Source of the DNA: an uncultured Clostridia bacterium
Lineage (GTDB): Bacteria > Bacillota > Clostridia > TANB77 > CAG-508
Length of the DNA: 34,925 bases
Direction: 5' to 3'
Assembly: GCA_944393395.1 (NCBI GenBank)
Contig: CALYAB010000012.1
Coordinates: 1 to 34,925, forward strand
Shown here: piece after piece, positions 14,738 to 23,573 of the stretch
Layout: each line of letters starts with the position of its first letter
How positions within the stretch are numbered: the first letter of the stretch is position 1
Translations under genes and position numbers: made by a program
The notes under the pieces: model-generated
Databases searched by the model: none
What the model saw: the letters and a program-made list of their open reading frames with translations, nothing else
Told to the model about the DNA's origin: nothing

Positions 14738-15601
14738 ATGCAACAATATATATTAAAAAATCCAAAAACATTTAATATGAAAGATATATTTGAATGTGGA
14801 CAATGTTTTCGTTGGAATGAACAAGAAGATGGTAGCTATACAGGAATATGGAAAGAAAATGTTGTCAATATAAAAAAAGAAGGGCAAGATTATATATTTA
14901 CAGGAATATGTAAAAGTGGAAATTTAGAAGAGGAAATAAAAGAGTATTTTGATTTAAATAGAGATTATGAAAAGATAAAAAAAGAACTATCAAAAATAGA
15001 TGAAAATATGAAAAATAGTATCAAATATGGAGAAGGAATACGTATTTTAAATCAGGATTTGTGGGAAACTATCATTTCTTTTATTATTTCTGCAAATAAT
15101 AACATACCAAGAATAAAAGGAATCATAGAAAGATTATCAAAAGAATATGGGAAAAAACTAGAATTCAACGGAAAAGAATATTATGCTTTTCCAACCCCAG
15201 AACAGTTAAAAGATGTTACTGTAGAGGAGTATAGAAAATTAGGATTGGGATTTAGAGATATTAGATTATATGAAACAACAAAAATGATAATTGATGGAAA
15301 GGTAAATTTAAAGCAGTTAGAACAAAATCCAAATACAATGGAAGTTAGAGAAAAATTATTAACACTTTCAGGTGTTGGGCCAAAAGTTGCAGATTGTATC
15401 TTACTTTTTTCTGCATTGAAAAGATTTGAGGTGTTTCCTATAGATGTGTGGGTAAGAAGAGTAATGAATGACTTATATATTCAAAATGAAGATGAGACTA
15501 AAGTGAATAAAAAGCAAATAGAAAATTTGGCAAAGGAAAAGTTTGGTGACTTAGCTGGATTAGCACAACAATATTTATTTTATTGGAGAAGAGAAGCATA
15601 A
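14738..15601 (+). CDS. ogg: 8-oxoguanine DNA glycosylase/AP lyase (OGG1 type)
   Basis: This enzyme removes 8-oxoguanine and nicks the strand. The 287 residues contain an OGG N-terminal domain with ECGQCFRW (about 17-24), then the helix-hairpin-helix GPD domain with SGVGPKVADC, where Lys216 corresponds to the catalytic lysine, and PIDVWVRR with catalytic Asp236. Clostridial Ogg proteins of this eukaryote-like type are well known. The ATG at 14738, 7 bases from AGGAGA, is preferred over ATG 14702, which overlaps the previous stop but has no ribosome binding site. A terminator follows. Confidence 0.92.
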   Translation: MQQYILKNPKTFNMKDIFECGQCFRWNEQEDGSYTGIWKENVVNIKKEGQDYIFTGICKSGNLEEEIKEYFDLNRDYEKIKKELSKIDENMKNSIKYGEGIRILNQDLWETIISFIISANNNIPRIKGIIERLSKEYGKKLEFNGKEYYAFPTPEQLKDVTVEEYRKLGLGFRDIRLYETTKMIIDGKVNLKQLEQNPNTMEVREKLLTLSGVGPKVADCILLFSALKRFEVFPIDVWVRRVMNDLYIQNEDETKVNKKQIENLAKEKFGDLAGLAQQYLFYWRREA

Positions 15602-15602
15602 A

Positions 15603-15632
15603 TAGCAAGAAAATATCTTGCTATTTTTTTTA
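15603..15632 (+). terminator. Intrinsic terminator after ogg
   Basis: ATAGCAAG pairs with CTTGCTAT around AAAATAT, followed by eight T. It separates the ogg unit from addB. Confidence 0.9.
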
Positions 15633-15683
15633 ATATATTATAAAATTTACTAAGAGAAGACAACAAAATCTAAGGAGAGAAAG

Positions 15684-18600
15684 ATGGCTTTAAGAATTAT
15701 TTATGGAAAAACAGGAACAGGAAAAAGTAGTTTTTGTTTTTCAGAAATAGCAAAGTTAATCGAAAAAGAAGAAAATATATATTATATTACTCCAGAGCAA
15801 TTTTCATTTACAGCAGAAAAAAATCTGATGAATTTCTTAAAAGAAAAAGCAGTTATTAACGCAGAGGTAATAACTTTTAGTAGAATGGCTAATAGAGCGC
15901 TAAATGAAATAGGAGGAAGTAATAAAACGAATTTATCTAAGTGTGGGAAAGCCATGCTTATTTATTCTATTTTATCTAAACATCAAAATGAATTTCAATT
16001 TTTAGGGAAAAGTGATGAAAATATAGAAATTGGAATACAAAGTATAACTGAATTAAAAAAGCATGGAATTACGATGGAAAACTTAGAAAAAGAAATAGAA
16101 AATATAAATGATACATATTTGCAAACGAAACTGAAAGATATTGGCTTGATATATAAAAGTTTTGAAGAACAAATATCACAAAATTATATAGAAGAAACTG
16201 ATTTATTAGATTTTTTGGCAAAAAATATAGAAAATCTTAAATGGCTACAAAATAGCATAATATATATTGATGAGTTTTCAGGTTTTACGGCACAAGAATA
16301 TGAGGTTATAAAACAATTTATAAAATATGCAAAACAGGTCAATATAACAATGTGTATAAATGATTTAGAAATGAATACAAACCCAGATACAGACATATTT
16401 TATTCTAACAAACAAACATTAAAAAAGCTTATTAGAATTATTGATGAAAATCATTTTATACTAGAAGAGCCTATAAAATTAGAAGAACAATATAGGCTAA
16501 AAAATAAAGAATTAAAATATTTGAGTAAAAATATTTATAATATAAAATCCACAAAATATTCTCAAAATGTGGAAAACATACATCTATTTTTAGCAAAAAA
16601 TAGATATTCAGAAATTGAAAATGTAGCAAAAATAATTAATAGAATAGTTAGAGATAAAAATTTAAGATATAAAGATATAGCAATTATAACAAAAAATATA
16701 GATATGTATTCTTCACTGGTAAGAAGTATTTTTTCAAAATACAATATACCTGTATTTATCGATGAAAAAAGAGATTTAAACCAAAATATTATTGTACAAT
16801 ATTTGCTTTCTATATTAGAAATTTTTACAACGAATTATTCTAGGGAGGCAATGTTTAATTATATAAAATTAGGATTTTTAGATTTTGAAGAAGATGAACT
16901 ATTTAAATTAGAAAATTATTGTATAAAATGGGGAGTAAAAAGAAATAAGTGGAAAGAGAATTTTAAATATGAGCTTGAAAATGAGAACAAAAAACAAGAC
17001 ATAGAAAGATTAAATGAAATCAGAAAAGAAATTATAACTCCATTAGTAGAACTAAAAAAGAATATAGATAAAGAAAAAACAGCAATAAATATAACAAAGC
17101 AACTATATGATTTTTTACAAAATCAAAATATAGAAGAAAGAATTGTTAAAAAGGTAAAATGGTTAGAAGAAAATGGATTTATTGATTTAGCTAATGAATA
17201 TATAGAAAGTTATAACATCGTTTTAGAAATATTAGATGAAATTGTTTTAGTATTTAATAATGACAATATTAGTATAGACAAATACAGTAGAATTCTAAAA
17301 ATAGGATTAAAAAACAGCGAATTAGGAAAAATACCTGGTACACAAGATCAAATAACATTTGGAGATGTTGATAGAACTAGAAGCCACAAAGTAGAAGTTG
17401 TATTTGTCATTGGTTTAAATGATGGAATATTTCCAAGTGTAAATAAAGACGAAGGATTTTTAAATGATGCTGACAGAGAGTTACTAAAAAATGATGGCAT
17501 AGAGCTAGCAAAAGGAACGATAGAAAATCTCTACGAAGAAAATTTTAACATTTATAAAGTATTTACAACAGCAGAGAAAGAAATATATTTATCATATTCT
17601 TCATCTGATGAAGAAGGAAGAGCATTAAGACCATCTATTTTAATTAACAAGATAAAAAAAATTTTTCCTGAATTAAAAGAAGAAAGTGATATCATTAATA
17701 AAAAATATGAGATTGTTAATGAAAGTATAACTTATGAAGAATTATTAGAAAAAATATATAAATTAAAGAACAAAGAAAAAATAGAAGAATTATGGTATAT
17801 AGTATATGAATGGTATAAAAATAATCCTAAATGGTATAGTAGATTAGAACAAGATATGGCAGGATTAGAATATACAAATATTCCTAAAAAAATAAAAAAG
17901 GAAAATATAGATAGATTATATGGAAATACATTAAACACAAGTGTATCAAGATTAGAACAGTTTAGAAGATGTCCATTTTCGTATTATTTGCAATACGGAT
18001 TAAAAATTAAACCAAAAGAAGAACTTAAAATTCAAAGTTTTAATACAGGTTCATTTATGCATGAAACAATTGACGAATTTTTTAAATATGTGCATGAAGA
18101 TAATTTGAATTTAGCTGAGTTAGAAGAAATAGATATTCAAAAGATTGTTTCTAAAATTATAGATGAAGATTTGGAATTATCAAAGAATTATATCTTTAAA
18201 GCTACTGTAAAATATAAAATATTAGTAAGGAGATTAAAGAAAATTGTTACCAAAGCCTTAAGATATATAATACAAACATTGATTTATAGTGATTTTAATA
18301 TAAAAGGCACAGAAGTAGAATTTGATAAAAAAGGTGAGTATAAACCAATAAGATTAGAACTAGAAGATGGCAAAAAAATAGAAATTACAGGAAAAATTGA
18401 TAGAATAGATATTGCAAAAGAATCAGATGGAAATTACTTAAGGATTATCGATTATAAATCTTCAAGCAAAAATATTGATTTAAATGAAGTTTATGCAGGA
18501 CTACAGATACAACTTTTAACTTATGCAGATGCTGTATGTAAAGAAGAAGATTTAATTCCAGCAGGAATATTCTATTTTTCATTATTAGAGCAAATGGTAA

Positions 18601-19049
18601 AAGCAGACAAAAAAATATCTGATGGAGAAATAGAAGAATTAATTAGAAAAAACTTTAAGATGAAGGGGTTAATAGTTGCTGATGTAAAAATTATAAAAAT
18701 GAATGATAATAATTTAACAACAGGAACATCAAAACTTGTTCCAGCAGCAATCAGTAAGTCAGGCGAAGTAATAGAAAGATGGACAAATGGAGTAAAACAA
18801 GAAGAGTTTGAAGTATTACAAAGATATATATATAAAACAATTAAAGATATATCATCAGAAATATTTAGTGGGAATATAGATTTAAAGCCATATAACAAAA
18901 ATGGAAAGACACCTTGTGAATATTGTGAATATAAAGCAATATGCACATTTGACCCTAGAAAAAAAGGAAATCAATATAATTATATAGATAAATTGACAAA
19001 GGATGATATAATAATTAAAATGAAAAAACAAATGAAAAGGGAGGAATAA
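15684..19049 (+). CDS. addB: ATP-dependent helicase/nuclease subunit B (AddB)
   Basis: AddB is one half of the AddAB complex that resects double-strand breaks for recombination. The 1121 residues start with an inactive-helicase Walker A loop, GKTGTGKSS (8-16), and end with a RecB-type nuclease whose motif LRIIDYKSSSK places Asp923 and Lys925 in the active site. The four iron-sulfur cysteines are present: Cys763 (FRRCPFSYY), Cys1078, Cys1081 and Cys1087 (CEYCEYKAIC). RBS is AAGGAGAG. The usual partner addA does not follow; an MFS gene starts 9 bases after the stop, so addA must lie elsewhere. Confidence 0.95.
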   Translation: MALRIIYGKTGTGKSSFCFSEIAKLIEKEENIYYITPEQFSFTAEKNLMNFLKEKAVINAEVITFSRMANRALNEIGGSNKTNLSKCGKAMLIYSILSKHQNEFQFLGKSDENIEIGIQSITELKKHGITMENLEKEIENINDTYLQTKLKDIGLIYKSFEEQISQNYIEETDLLDFLAKNIENLKWLQNSIIYIDEFSGFTAQEYEVIKQFIKYAKQVNITMCINDLEMNTNPDTDIFYSNKQTLKKLIRIIDENHFILEEPIKLEEQYRLKNKELKYLSKNIYNIKSTKYSQNVENIHLFLAKNRYSEIENVAKIINRIVRDKNLRYKDIAIITKNIDMYSSLVRSIFSKYNIPVFIDEKRDLNQNIIVQYLLSILEIFTTNYSREAMFNYIKLGFLDFEEDELFKLENYCIKWGVKRNKWKENFKYELENENKKQDIERLNEIRKEIITPLVELKKNIDKEKTAINITKQLYDFLQNQNIEERIVKKVKWLEENGFIDLANEYIESYNIVLEILDEIVLVFNNDNISIDKYSRILKIGLKNSELGKIPGTQDQITFGDVDRTRSHKVEVVFVIGLNDGIFPSVNKDEGFLNDADRELLKNDGIELAKGTIENLYEENFNIYKVFTTAEKEIYLSYSSSDEEGRALRPSILINKIKKIFPELKEESDIINKKYEIVNESITYEELLEKIYKLKNKEKIEELWYIVYEWYKNNPKWYSRLEQDMAGLEYTNIPKKIKKENIDRLYGNTLNTSVSRLEQFRRCPFSYYLQYGLKIKPKEELKIQSFNTGSFMHETIDEFFKYVHEDNLNLAELEEIDIQKIVSKIIDEDLELSKNYIFKATVKYKILVRRLKKIVTKALRYIIQTLIYSDFNIKGTEVEFDKKGEYKPIRLELEDGKKIEITGKIDRIDIAKESDGNYLRIIDYKSSSKNIDLNEVYAGLQIQLLTYADAVCKEEDLIPAGIFYFSLLEQMVKADKKISDGEIEELIRKNFKMKGLIVADVKIIKMNDNNLTTGTSKLVPAAISKSGEVIERWTNGVKQEEFEVLQRYIYKTIKDISSEIFSGNIDLKPYNKNGKTPCEYCEYKAICTFDPRKKGNQYNYIDKLTKDDIIIKMKKQMKREE

Positions 19050-19057
19050 AAATACAT

Positions 19058-20356
19058 ATGGGAAATAAAGAAGAAGTACGAATGATGAGGAAAACAAATA
19101 TGAGAATATTTCCAATATATAAAAGATTGGCTTGGGATTATTTGTTTTTTTATACAATCGATTTCTTATTTTTAACACAAATAAAAGGTATTAGTGCTTC
19201 AGATGTCATGTTAAAAAGTACGTTTTATGCATTTTTTAGTATTATATTACAAATTCCAGCAAATATAATTGTTGAGTTTTTAGGAAGAAAAAACAGCATT
19301 GTATTAGCAAATATTTTAAATTGCTTATATATGGTAATTATTATGATGAGTGGAAGTTTATTTGACTTAATAGTGGCAGAATTTTTTGGTGCAATAGCAT
19401 TTTCAATAAAAAATGTAGCAGAGCCAAGTTTATTAAATGAATCTATTCCACCATCAAGATATAAAAGTCAAATATATTCTAGAATTAATGTAAAAGGAGC
19501 ATCAGGATATTATACATTAAATGCAATTTCAAAAGTAATAGCAGGAGCATTATTTGTAGTTAATGGATATTTACCAATAATATTATCTTTGGTAATACTA
19601 ATTTTTGTTACAATATTGTCAATTGGATTTATAGAGCCAATAAAGAAAAAGAAAAAAAGTAATGCTACATTAATGTATAAAGTAGAAATGAAAAATGTAA
19701 AAGATGGTTTTATATTTGTGCTAAAATCAGAAAGATTAAAAGCGTTAATTTTATGTGCTTCATTAATATATGCATTATTATCTATATTACAAACTTATCA
19801 TGTGAGTTTACAAGAGGATATAGGATTATCATCTTTTGTTATAGGAATTATTGCAGCAATAGGAAGTTTAGTGAGTGCTTATGCATCTAAGGGTCAAGCA
19901 CAATTTCATAATAAATTTAGAAATCACTCATTATTTATCATTTCCATGATACTTTCAATAACTACAATAATATCTGGCTTATTTGGTATAGGTGCAGAAA
20001 TGAATAGCTTTTTATTAGTAATAGTAATAGGTGCATTTCTTATGTATACTTTTGGATTAGGCATGTTTTATACAATAATAGATAAATATCTTAGAAATTT
20101 TTCGAATGAAAAAATAGATACTAAAATATTTGCAGCTTACAATTTGTTTAGAAATGTGCTAAGAGTAGTTACAGGAGTGCTAGCATCATTTTTATTAGAT
20201 AAATTGACAACAGTTTATTGTATGATAGTTATTGGAGTCATTTTTACAATTATGTATATATTAATGGGAAAATATATGAAAACAAGAGTAGGGTTAAGCC
20301 CAGAAGAATATTCTAAAGAAGAAACAAGATATGATGAGCTAAAACAAGTAGACTAA
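19058..20356 (+). CDS. MFS transporter of unknown substrate
   Basis: This is an inner-membrane secondary transporter. The 432 residues contain about 12 hydrophobic segments, with the loop-2 motif-A remnant EFLGRKNSIV (about 75-84) and a basic central loop (GFIEPIKKKKKS, about 190). The C-terminal tail is charged. It begins 9 bases after addB behind GGGAGG (13-base spacing, somewhat long; an internal ATG at 19082 or 19085 is possible). It is probably co-transcribed with addB and pgeF, but nothing in the context tells the substrate. Confidence 0.85.
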   Translation: MGNKEEVRMMRKTNMRIFPIYKRLAWDYLFFYTIDFLFLTQIKGISASDVMLKSTFYAFFSIILQIPANIIVEFLGRKNSIVLANILNCLYMVIIMMSGSLFDLIVAEFFGAIAFSIKNVAEPSLLNESIPPSRYKSQIYSRINVKGASGYYTLNAISKVIAGALFVVNGYLPIILSLVILIFVTILSIGFIEPIKKKKKSNATLMYKVEMKNVKDGFIFVLKSERLKALILCASLIYALLSILQTYHVSLQEDIGLSSFVIGIIAAIGSLVSAYASKGQAQFHNKFRNHSLFIISMILSITTIISGLFGIGAEMNSFLLVIVIGAFLMYTFGLGMFYTIIDKYLRNFSNEKIDTKIFAAYNLFRNVLRVVTGVLASFLLDKLTTVYCMIVIGVIFTIMYILMGKYMKTRVGLSPEEYSKEETRYDELKQVD

Positions 20357-20375
20357 AAATAAGAAGGGAGATTTT

Positions 20376-21263
20376 ATGAAAGATTTAACTAATAGAAATG
20401 TAATTCATGTAAAAAAAGGTGATATAGAATATTTACAATTTAGAAAATTGTTGGAATATACAGACATTAAACATGCATATACATTAGGTTTAAATGTAGG
20501 ATTTAAAACAACTTCAATAAACCAAAAACCAGCACCATTAGATAGATATAATTTGGCAATTGAATCATATAAAAAAATTTGTAAAGCAATAGAAAGTGAG
20601 TATGTCAATATTGTTCAAGCCAATCAAAATCATACAGATAAAATAAAAATTGTTAAAGAAAAAATAAATAAAAACGAACCAGATTTTAGTTTGACAGAAA
20701 AAGAGATAGAAGATGGATTAATAACAAACCAGAAAGGGATAACATTATCGACAACAAATGCAGATTGTATATTATTAATATTTTTTGATCCAGTAAAAAA
20801 AGTTATTGCAAATACACATTCAGGATGGAGAGGGACAATTCAAAGAATATCAGTAAAAACTATAGAAAAGATGGTAAAGGAATTTGGATGTAACCCTAAA
20901 GATATTATTTGTTGTATATGTCCTAGTATAAGAAAATGCCATTTTGAAGTAGATACAGATGTAAAAGATATGTTTGCAAAAGAATTTAGTGATTTAGAAA
21001 ATTATAACTTTATAGATATAGAAAATAACAAAGAACAAAAAGTAAAAATTTCAGATTTTATTGAAGAAAAGCAAGAGAGCATAAAATGGAATATAGACAC
21101 TGTTTTAATAAATAAAATTCTTCTTCAAAGAGAGGGATTAAAACCAGAGAATATTATAGATTCAGGGATTTGTAGTGTTTGCAATTCTGATATTATACAT
21201 TCATATAGAATAGAAAAAGCGAATTATATGACAGAAACGGCATTGATAGAGTTGGAAAATTAG
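20376..21263 (+). CDS. pgeF: Peptidoglycan editing factor, laccase-domain protein
   Basis: The 295 residues match the YfiH/YlmD multicopper-oxidase-like family, cytoplasmic enzymes implicated in removing wrongly incorporated L-Ser from peptidoglycan precursors and in purine nucleoside cleavage. The metal triad is visible: His86 (QNHTDKI), Cys131 (TTNADCILL) and His148 (NTHSGWRGT). The later motif CICPSIRKCHFEV is also typical. RBS is AGAAGGGAG; it starts 19 bases after the transporter. Confidence 0.9.
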   Translation: MKDLTNRNVIHVKKGDIEYLQFRKLLEYTDIKHAYTLGLNVGFKTTSINQKPAPLDRYNLAIESYKKICKAIESEYVNIVQANQNHTDKIKIVKEKINKNEPDFSLTEKEIEDGLITNQKGITLSTTNADCILLIFFDPVKKVIANTHSGWRGTIQRISVKTIEKMVKEFGCNPKDIICCICPSIRKCHFEVDTDVKDMFAKEFSDLENYNFIDIENNKEQKVKISDFIEEKQESIKWNIDTVLINKILLQREGLKPENIIDSGICSVCNSDIIHSYRIEKANYMTETALIELEN

Positions 21264-21319
21264 GAACAGATTAAAACGTTTCAAAAGTTTTGAATTTAGA
21301 ATAAAAGGATGTAATAAAG

Positions 21320-21901
21320 ATGTTTAAAACATGGGAAGAATTAGAAGAATCAATAAAAAATTGTAATAGATGTAAGTTATGGAAAACTAGACGAAATATT
21401 GTATTTGGTACAGGAAATAAAAATGCTAGATTAATGTTTATAGGAGAAGGCCCAGGAGCAGATGAAGATAGACTAGGAATACCTTTTGTTGGAAGAGCTG
21501 GAAAATTAATGGATTTAGCTTTTGAAACATTAGGAATAGACAGAAGTGAAGTATATATTGCAAATATTGTAAAATGTAGGCCACCATCAAATAGAAATCC
21601 AGAAAATGATGAAGCTATGGCATGTTTAAATTATTTAAGAAATCAAGTTATACTAGTAAAACCAGAAATAATTGTTTTATTAGGAAGTGTAGCTTTAAAA
21701 AATATTTTAGGAAAAGAGTATGGGATAACAGATTCCAGAGGAAAATGGGTTGAAAAAAAAGGAATAAAATATATGCCAACTTGGCATCCAGCAGCATTAT
21801 TAAGAGATGAAACTAAAAAAGTTGATTTTATTAAAGATTTGAAAAAAGTAGTAGAATTAATCACATCAACAAAAAGTGAAAATAAAGATGAAAAGAGGTA
21901 A
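21320..21901 (+). CDS. Uracil-DNA glycosylase, family 4 (iron-sulfur)
   Basis: This enzyme removes uracil from DNA after cytosine deamination. The 193 residues carry the four cluster ligands Cys15, Cys18, Cys86 and Cys102, motif 1 GEGPGADEDRLG (42-53) followed by PFVGRAG, KCRPPSNRNP, and the active-site motif TWHPAALLR near residue 158. The length is normal. RBS is AAAGG. It overlaps nothing but lies 4 bases before the GltD-like gene, so translation is likely coupled. Confidence 0.94.
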   Translation: MFKTWEELEESIKNCNRCKLWKTRRNIVFGTGNKNARLMFIGEGPGADEDRLGIPFVGRAGKLMDLAFETLGIDRSEVYIANIVKCRPPSNRNPENDEAMACLNYLRNQVILVKPEIIVLLGSVALKNILGKEYGITDSRGKWVEKKGIKYMPTWHPAALLRDETKKVDFIKDLKKVVELITSTKSENKDEKR

Positions 21902-21905
21902 GAAG

Positions 21906-23192
21906 ATGATAAAAAAATTAGAAGAAAAAGTAAATTATTGTTTAAATTGCAAAGTAAAACCATGTTCTTTAAAAGGATGTCCATTAAATAATAATATACC
22001 AAGTTTTATACAAGCTCTAAAAAAAGAGGATTATTTAGAAGCATATAAAATTTTATCAGAAACAACAGTATTACCAGGAGTATGTGGTAGAATTTGCCCA
22101 CATGAAAAGCAATGTCAAGGTTCATGTGTTAGAGGTATAAAAGGAGAGCCAGTTTCAATAGGAGAACTAGAGGCATATGTTTTTGATAAAGTACATGAAT
22201 TAGGCTATCATTTAACAGATTGTTATAAAAAGGTAGAAAAGAAAGATAAGAAAGTAGCAGTAATCGGAGGAGGACCAGCAGGATTAACTTGTGCAGCTTT
22301 CTTAGCTAAAGAGGGAATACAAGTTACTATATATGAAAAATATGATTATTTGGGTGGATTATTAATGTTTGGAATTCCAAATTTTAGATTACCTAAAGAA
22401 ATTGTAGAAAAAACAGTAAATGATATTTTAGATTTGGGAATTGAAGTTAAATATAGTAAAGAATTAGGAAAAGATTTTGAATTAAAAGATTTAGAAAATC
22501 AATATGATGCTATATTTTTGAGTATAGGTGCTAATGTTTCATCTAAAATGGGAGTAGAAGGAGAAGAACTAGAAGGAGTATATGGAGGAAACGAATTATT
22601 AGAATATAATTTACATCCTAATTACAAAGATAAAAAAGTTATTGTTGTAGGAGGAGGAAATGTAGCAATGGACTGCTCTAGAACGATAAATAAATTAGGA
22701 GCAAAAGAGGTAACAGTTGTTTATAGGAGAGCAGAAGAGCAAATGCCAGCAGAAAAGAAAGAAATAGCAGATGCAAAAGCAGAAGGTGTAAAGTTTGCTT
22801 TTCAAAATAATATTGTAAAAATTTTAGGAGAAAATAAAGTAGAAAAAGTAGAGTTAATAAAAACACAGCTAATAAAAAAAGAAGGAGAAAGTAGATTAGT
22901 TCCTGTAAATATTGAAAATAGTAATTATCAAATAGATGTAGATTATATTATTATGGCATTAGGCTCAAAACCTCAGGATTTTGTTAAAGAATTAGGTTTG
23001 AATTTAAACAAATGGGGAAATATAGAAATTGATGAAGAATACAAAACATCTAATCCAAAAATTTATTCAGGTGGAGATTTAGCAGGAGTTAAAGGGACTG
23101 TTGCTTGGGCTGCAAATTCGGGTAGAGAAGCAGCTAAAAATATAAGAAAAGCGTGCATTAACGAAATCAAAGATTTCGATGCACACATGTGA
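21906..23192 (+). CDS. GltD-like NADPH oxidoreductase (glutamate synthase small-subunit family)
   Basis: This flavoprotein passes electrons from NADPH through FAD and iron-sulfur clusters. The 428 residues have an N-terminal domain with cysteine clusters (CLNCKVKPCSLKGCP, CGRICPHEKQCQGSCV), the FAD loop GGGPAGLTCAA and the NADPH loop VVGGGNVAMDCSRT. No GltB gene is nearby, so it may not make glutamate; similar lone proteins include the SudA/NfnB type. The ATG at 21906 is preferred to one at 21876 because AGAGG lies 7 bases before it. The last residues, INEIKDFDAHM, come from a hairpin sequence, so the 3' end seems replaced by repeat DNA. Confidence 0.88.
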   Translation: MIKKLEEKVNYCLNCKVKPCSLKGCPLNNNIPSFIQALKKEDYLEAYKILSETTVLPGVCGRICPHEKQCQGSCVRGIKGEPVSIGELEAYVFDKVHELGYHLTDCYKKVEKKDKKVAVIGGGPAGLTCAAFLAKEGIQVTIYEKYDYLGGLLMFGIPNFRLPKEIVEKTVNDILDLGIEVKYSKELGKDFELKDLENQYDAIFLSIGANVSSKMGVEGEELEGVYGGNELLEYNLHPNYKDKKVIVVGGGNVAMDCSRTINKLGAKEVTVVYRRAEEQMPAEKKEIADAKAEGVKFAFQNNIVKILGENKVEKVELIKTQLIKKEGESRLVPVNIENSNYQIDVDYIIMALGSKPQDFVKELGLNLNKWGNIEIDEEYKTSNPKIYSGGDLAGVKGTVAWAANSGREAAKNIRKACINEIKDFDAHM

Positions 23193-23279
23193 AGACTGCT
23201 TCGCAGTACCTCACAAATATATGTAGCTTAACCTTGTTGTATACGGAAAAATCTTATATGTAGTCAAGATAAAAGTCGA
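23153..23279. repeat. Hairpin-rich left part of a composite repeat
   Basis: Two hairpins overlap the end of the GltD-like gene: GTGCAT...CGAAAT / ATTTCG-ATGCAC (23153-23184) and GTGA...ACTGC / GCAGT...TCAC (23189-23214). After them, TTGTATACGGAAAAATC is the near inverse of GATTTTTCCTATACAA at the start of the first 138-bp unit. The stretch 23215-23279 has no gene. Confidence 0.55.
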
Positions 23280-23417
23280 TTTTTCCTATACAAGAACGTC
23301 GCTTTGCTCTAATGATTGCACACAATTTTACTAAAGTAAAATTGGCGCTGAACAATAGACGCGGACTTTAAAATGTTATAAACAGAAAAAATGTTTAAGA
23401 AAGTCCGCTATTGTTCT
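23280..23417. repeat. 138-bp multi-hairpin repeat, unit 1
   Basis: The unit holds an AATTTTACT-AA-AGTAAAATT hairpin and a long stem in which GAACAATAG and GCGGACTTT pair with AAAGTCCGC and TATTGTTC around a 30-base loop. It differs from unit 2 at three positions only. It is richer in G+C than its surroundings and contains no open frame of note. Confidence 0.8.
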
Positions 23418-23435
23418 TGTATAGGAAAAATTAAG

Positions 23436-23573
23436 TTTTTCCTATACAAGAACGTCGCTTCGCTCTAACAATTGCACACAATTTTACTAAAGTAAAATTG
23501 GCGCTGAACAATAGACGCGGACTTTAAAATGTTATAAACAGAAAAAATGTTTAAGAAAGTCCGCTATTGTTCT
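23436..23573. repeat. 138-bp multi-hairpin repeat, unit 2
   Basis: This is a second, near-identical copy 156 bases from the first. The 18-base joint lets CTTGTATAGGAAAAA pair with TTTTTCCTATACAAG across it. The unit runs into the minus-strand metalloprotein gene and supplies its last seven codons and stop. Confidence 0.8.

Noticed and set aside
23280..23573. CRISPR array
   Set aside because: Only two units of 138 bases with internal hairpins and an 18-base joint; no short repeats with regular spacers and no cas genes.
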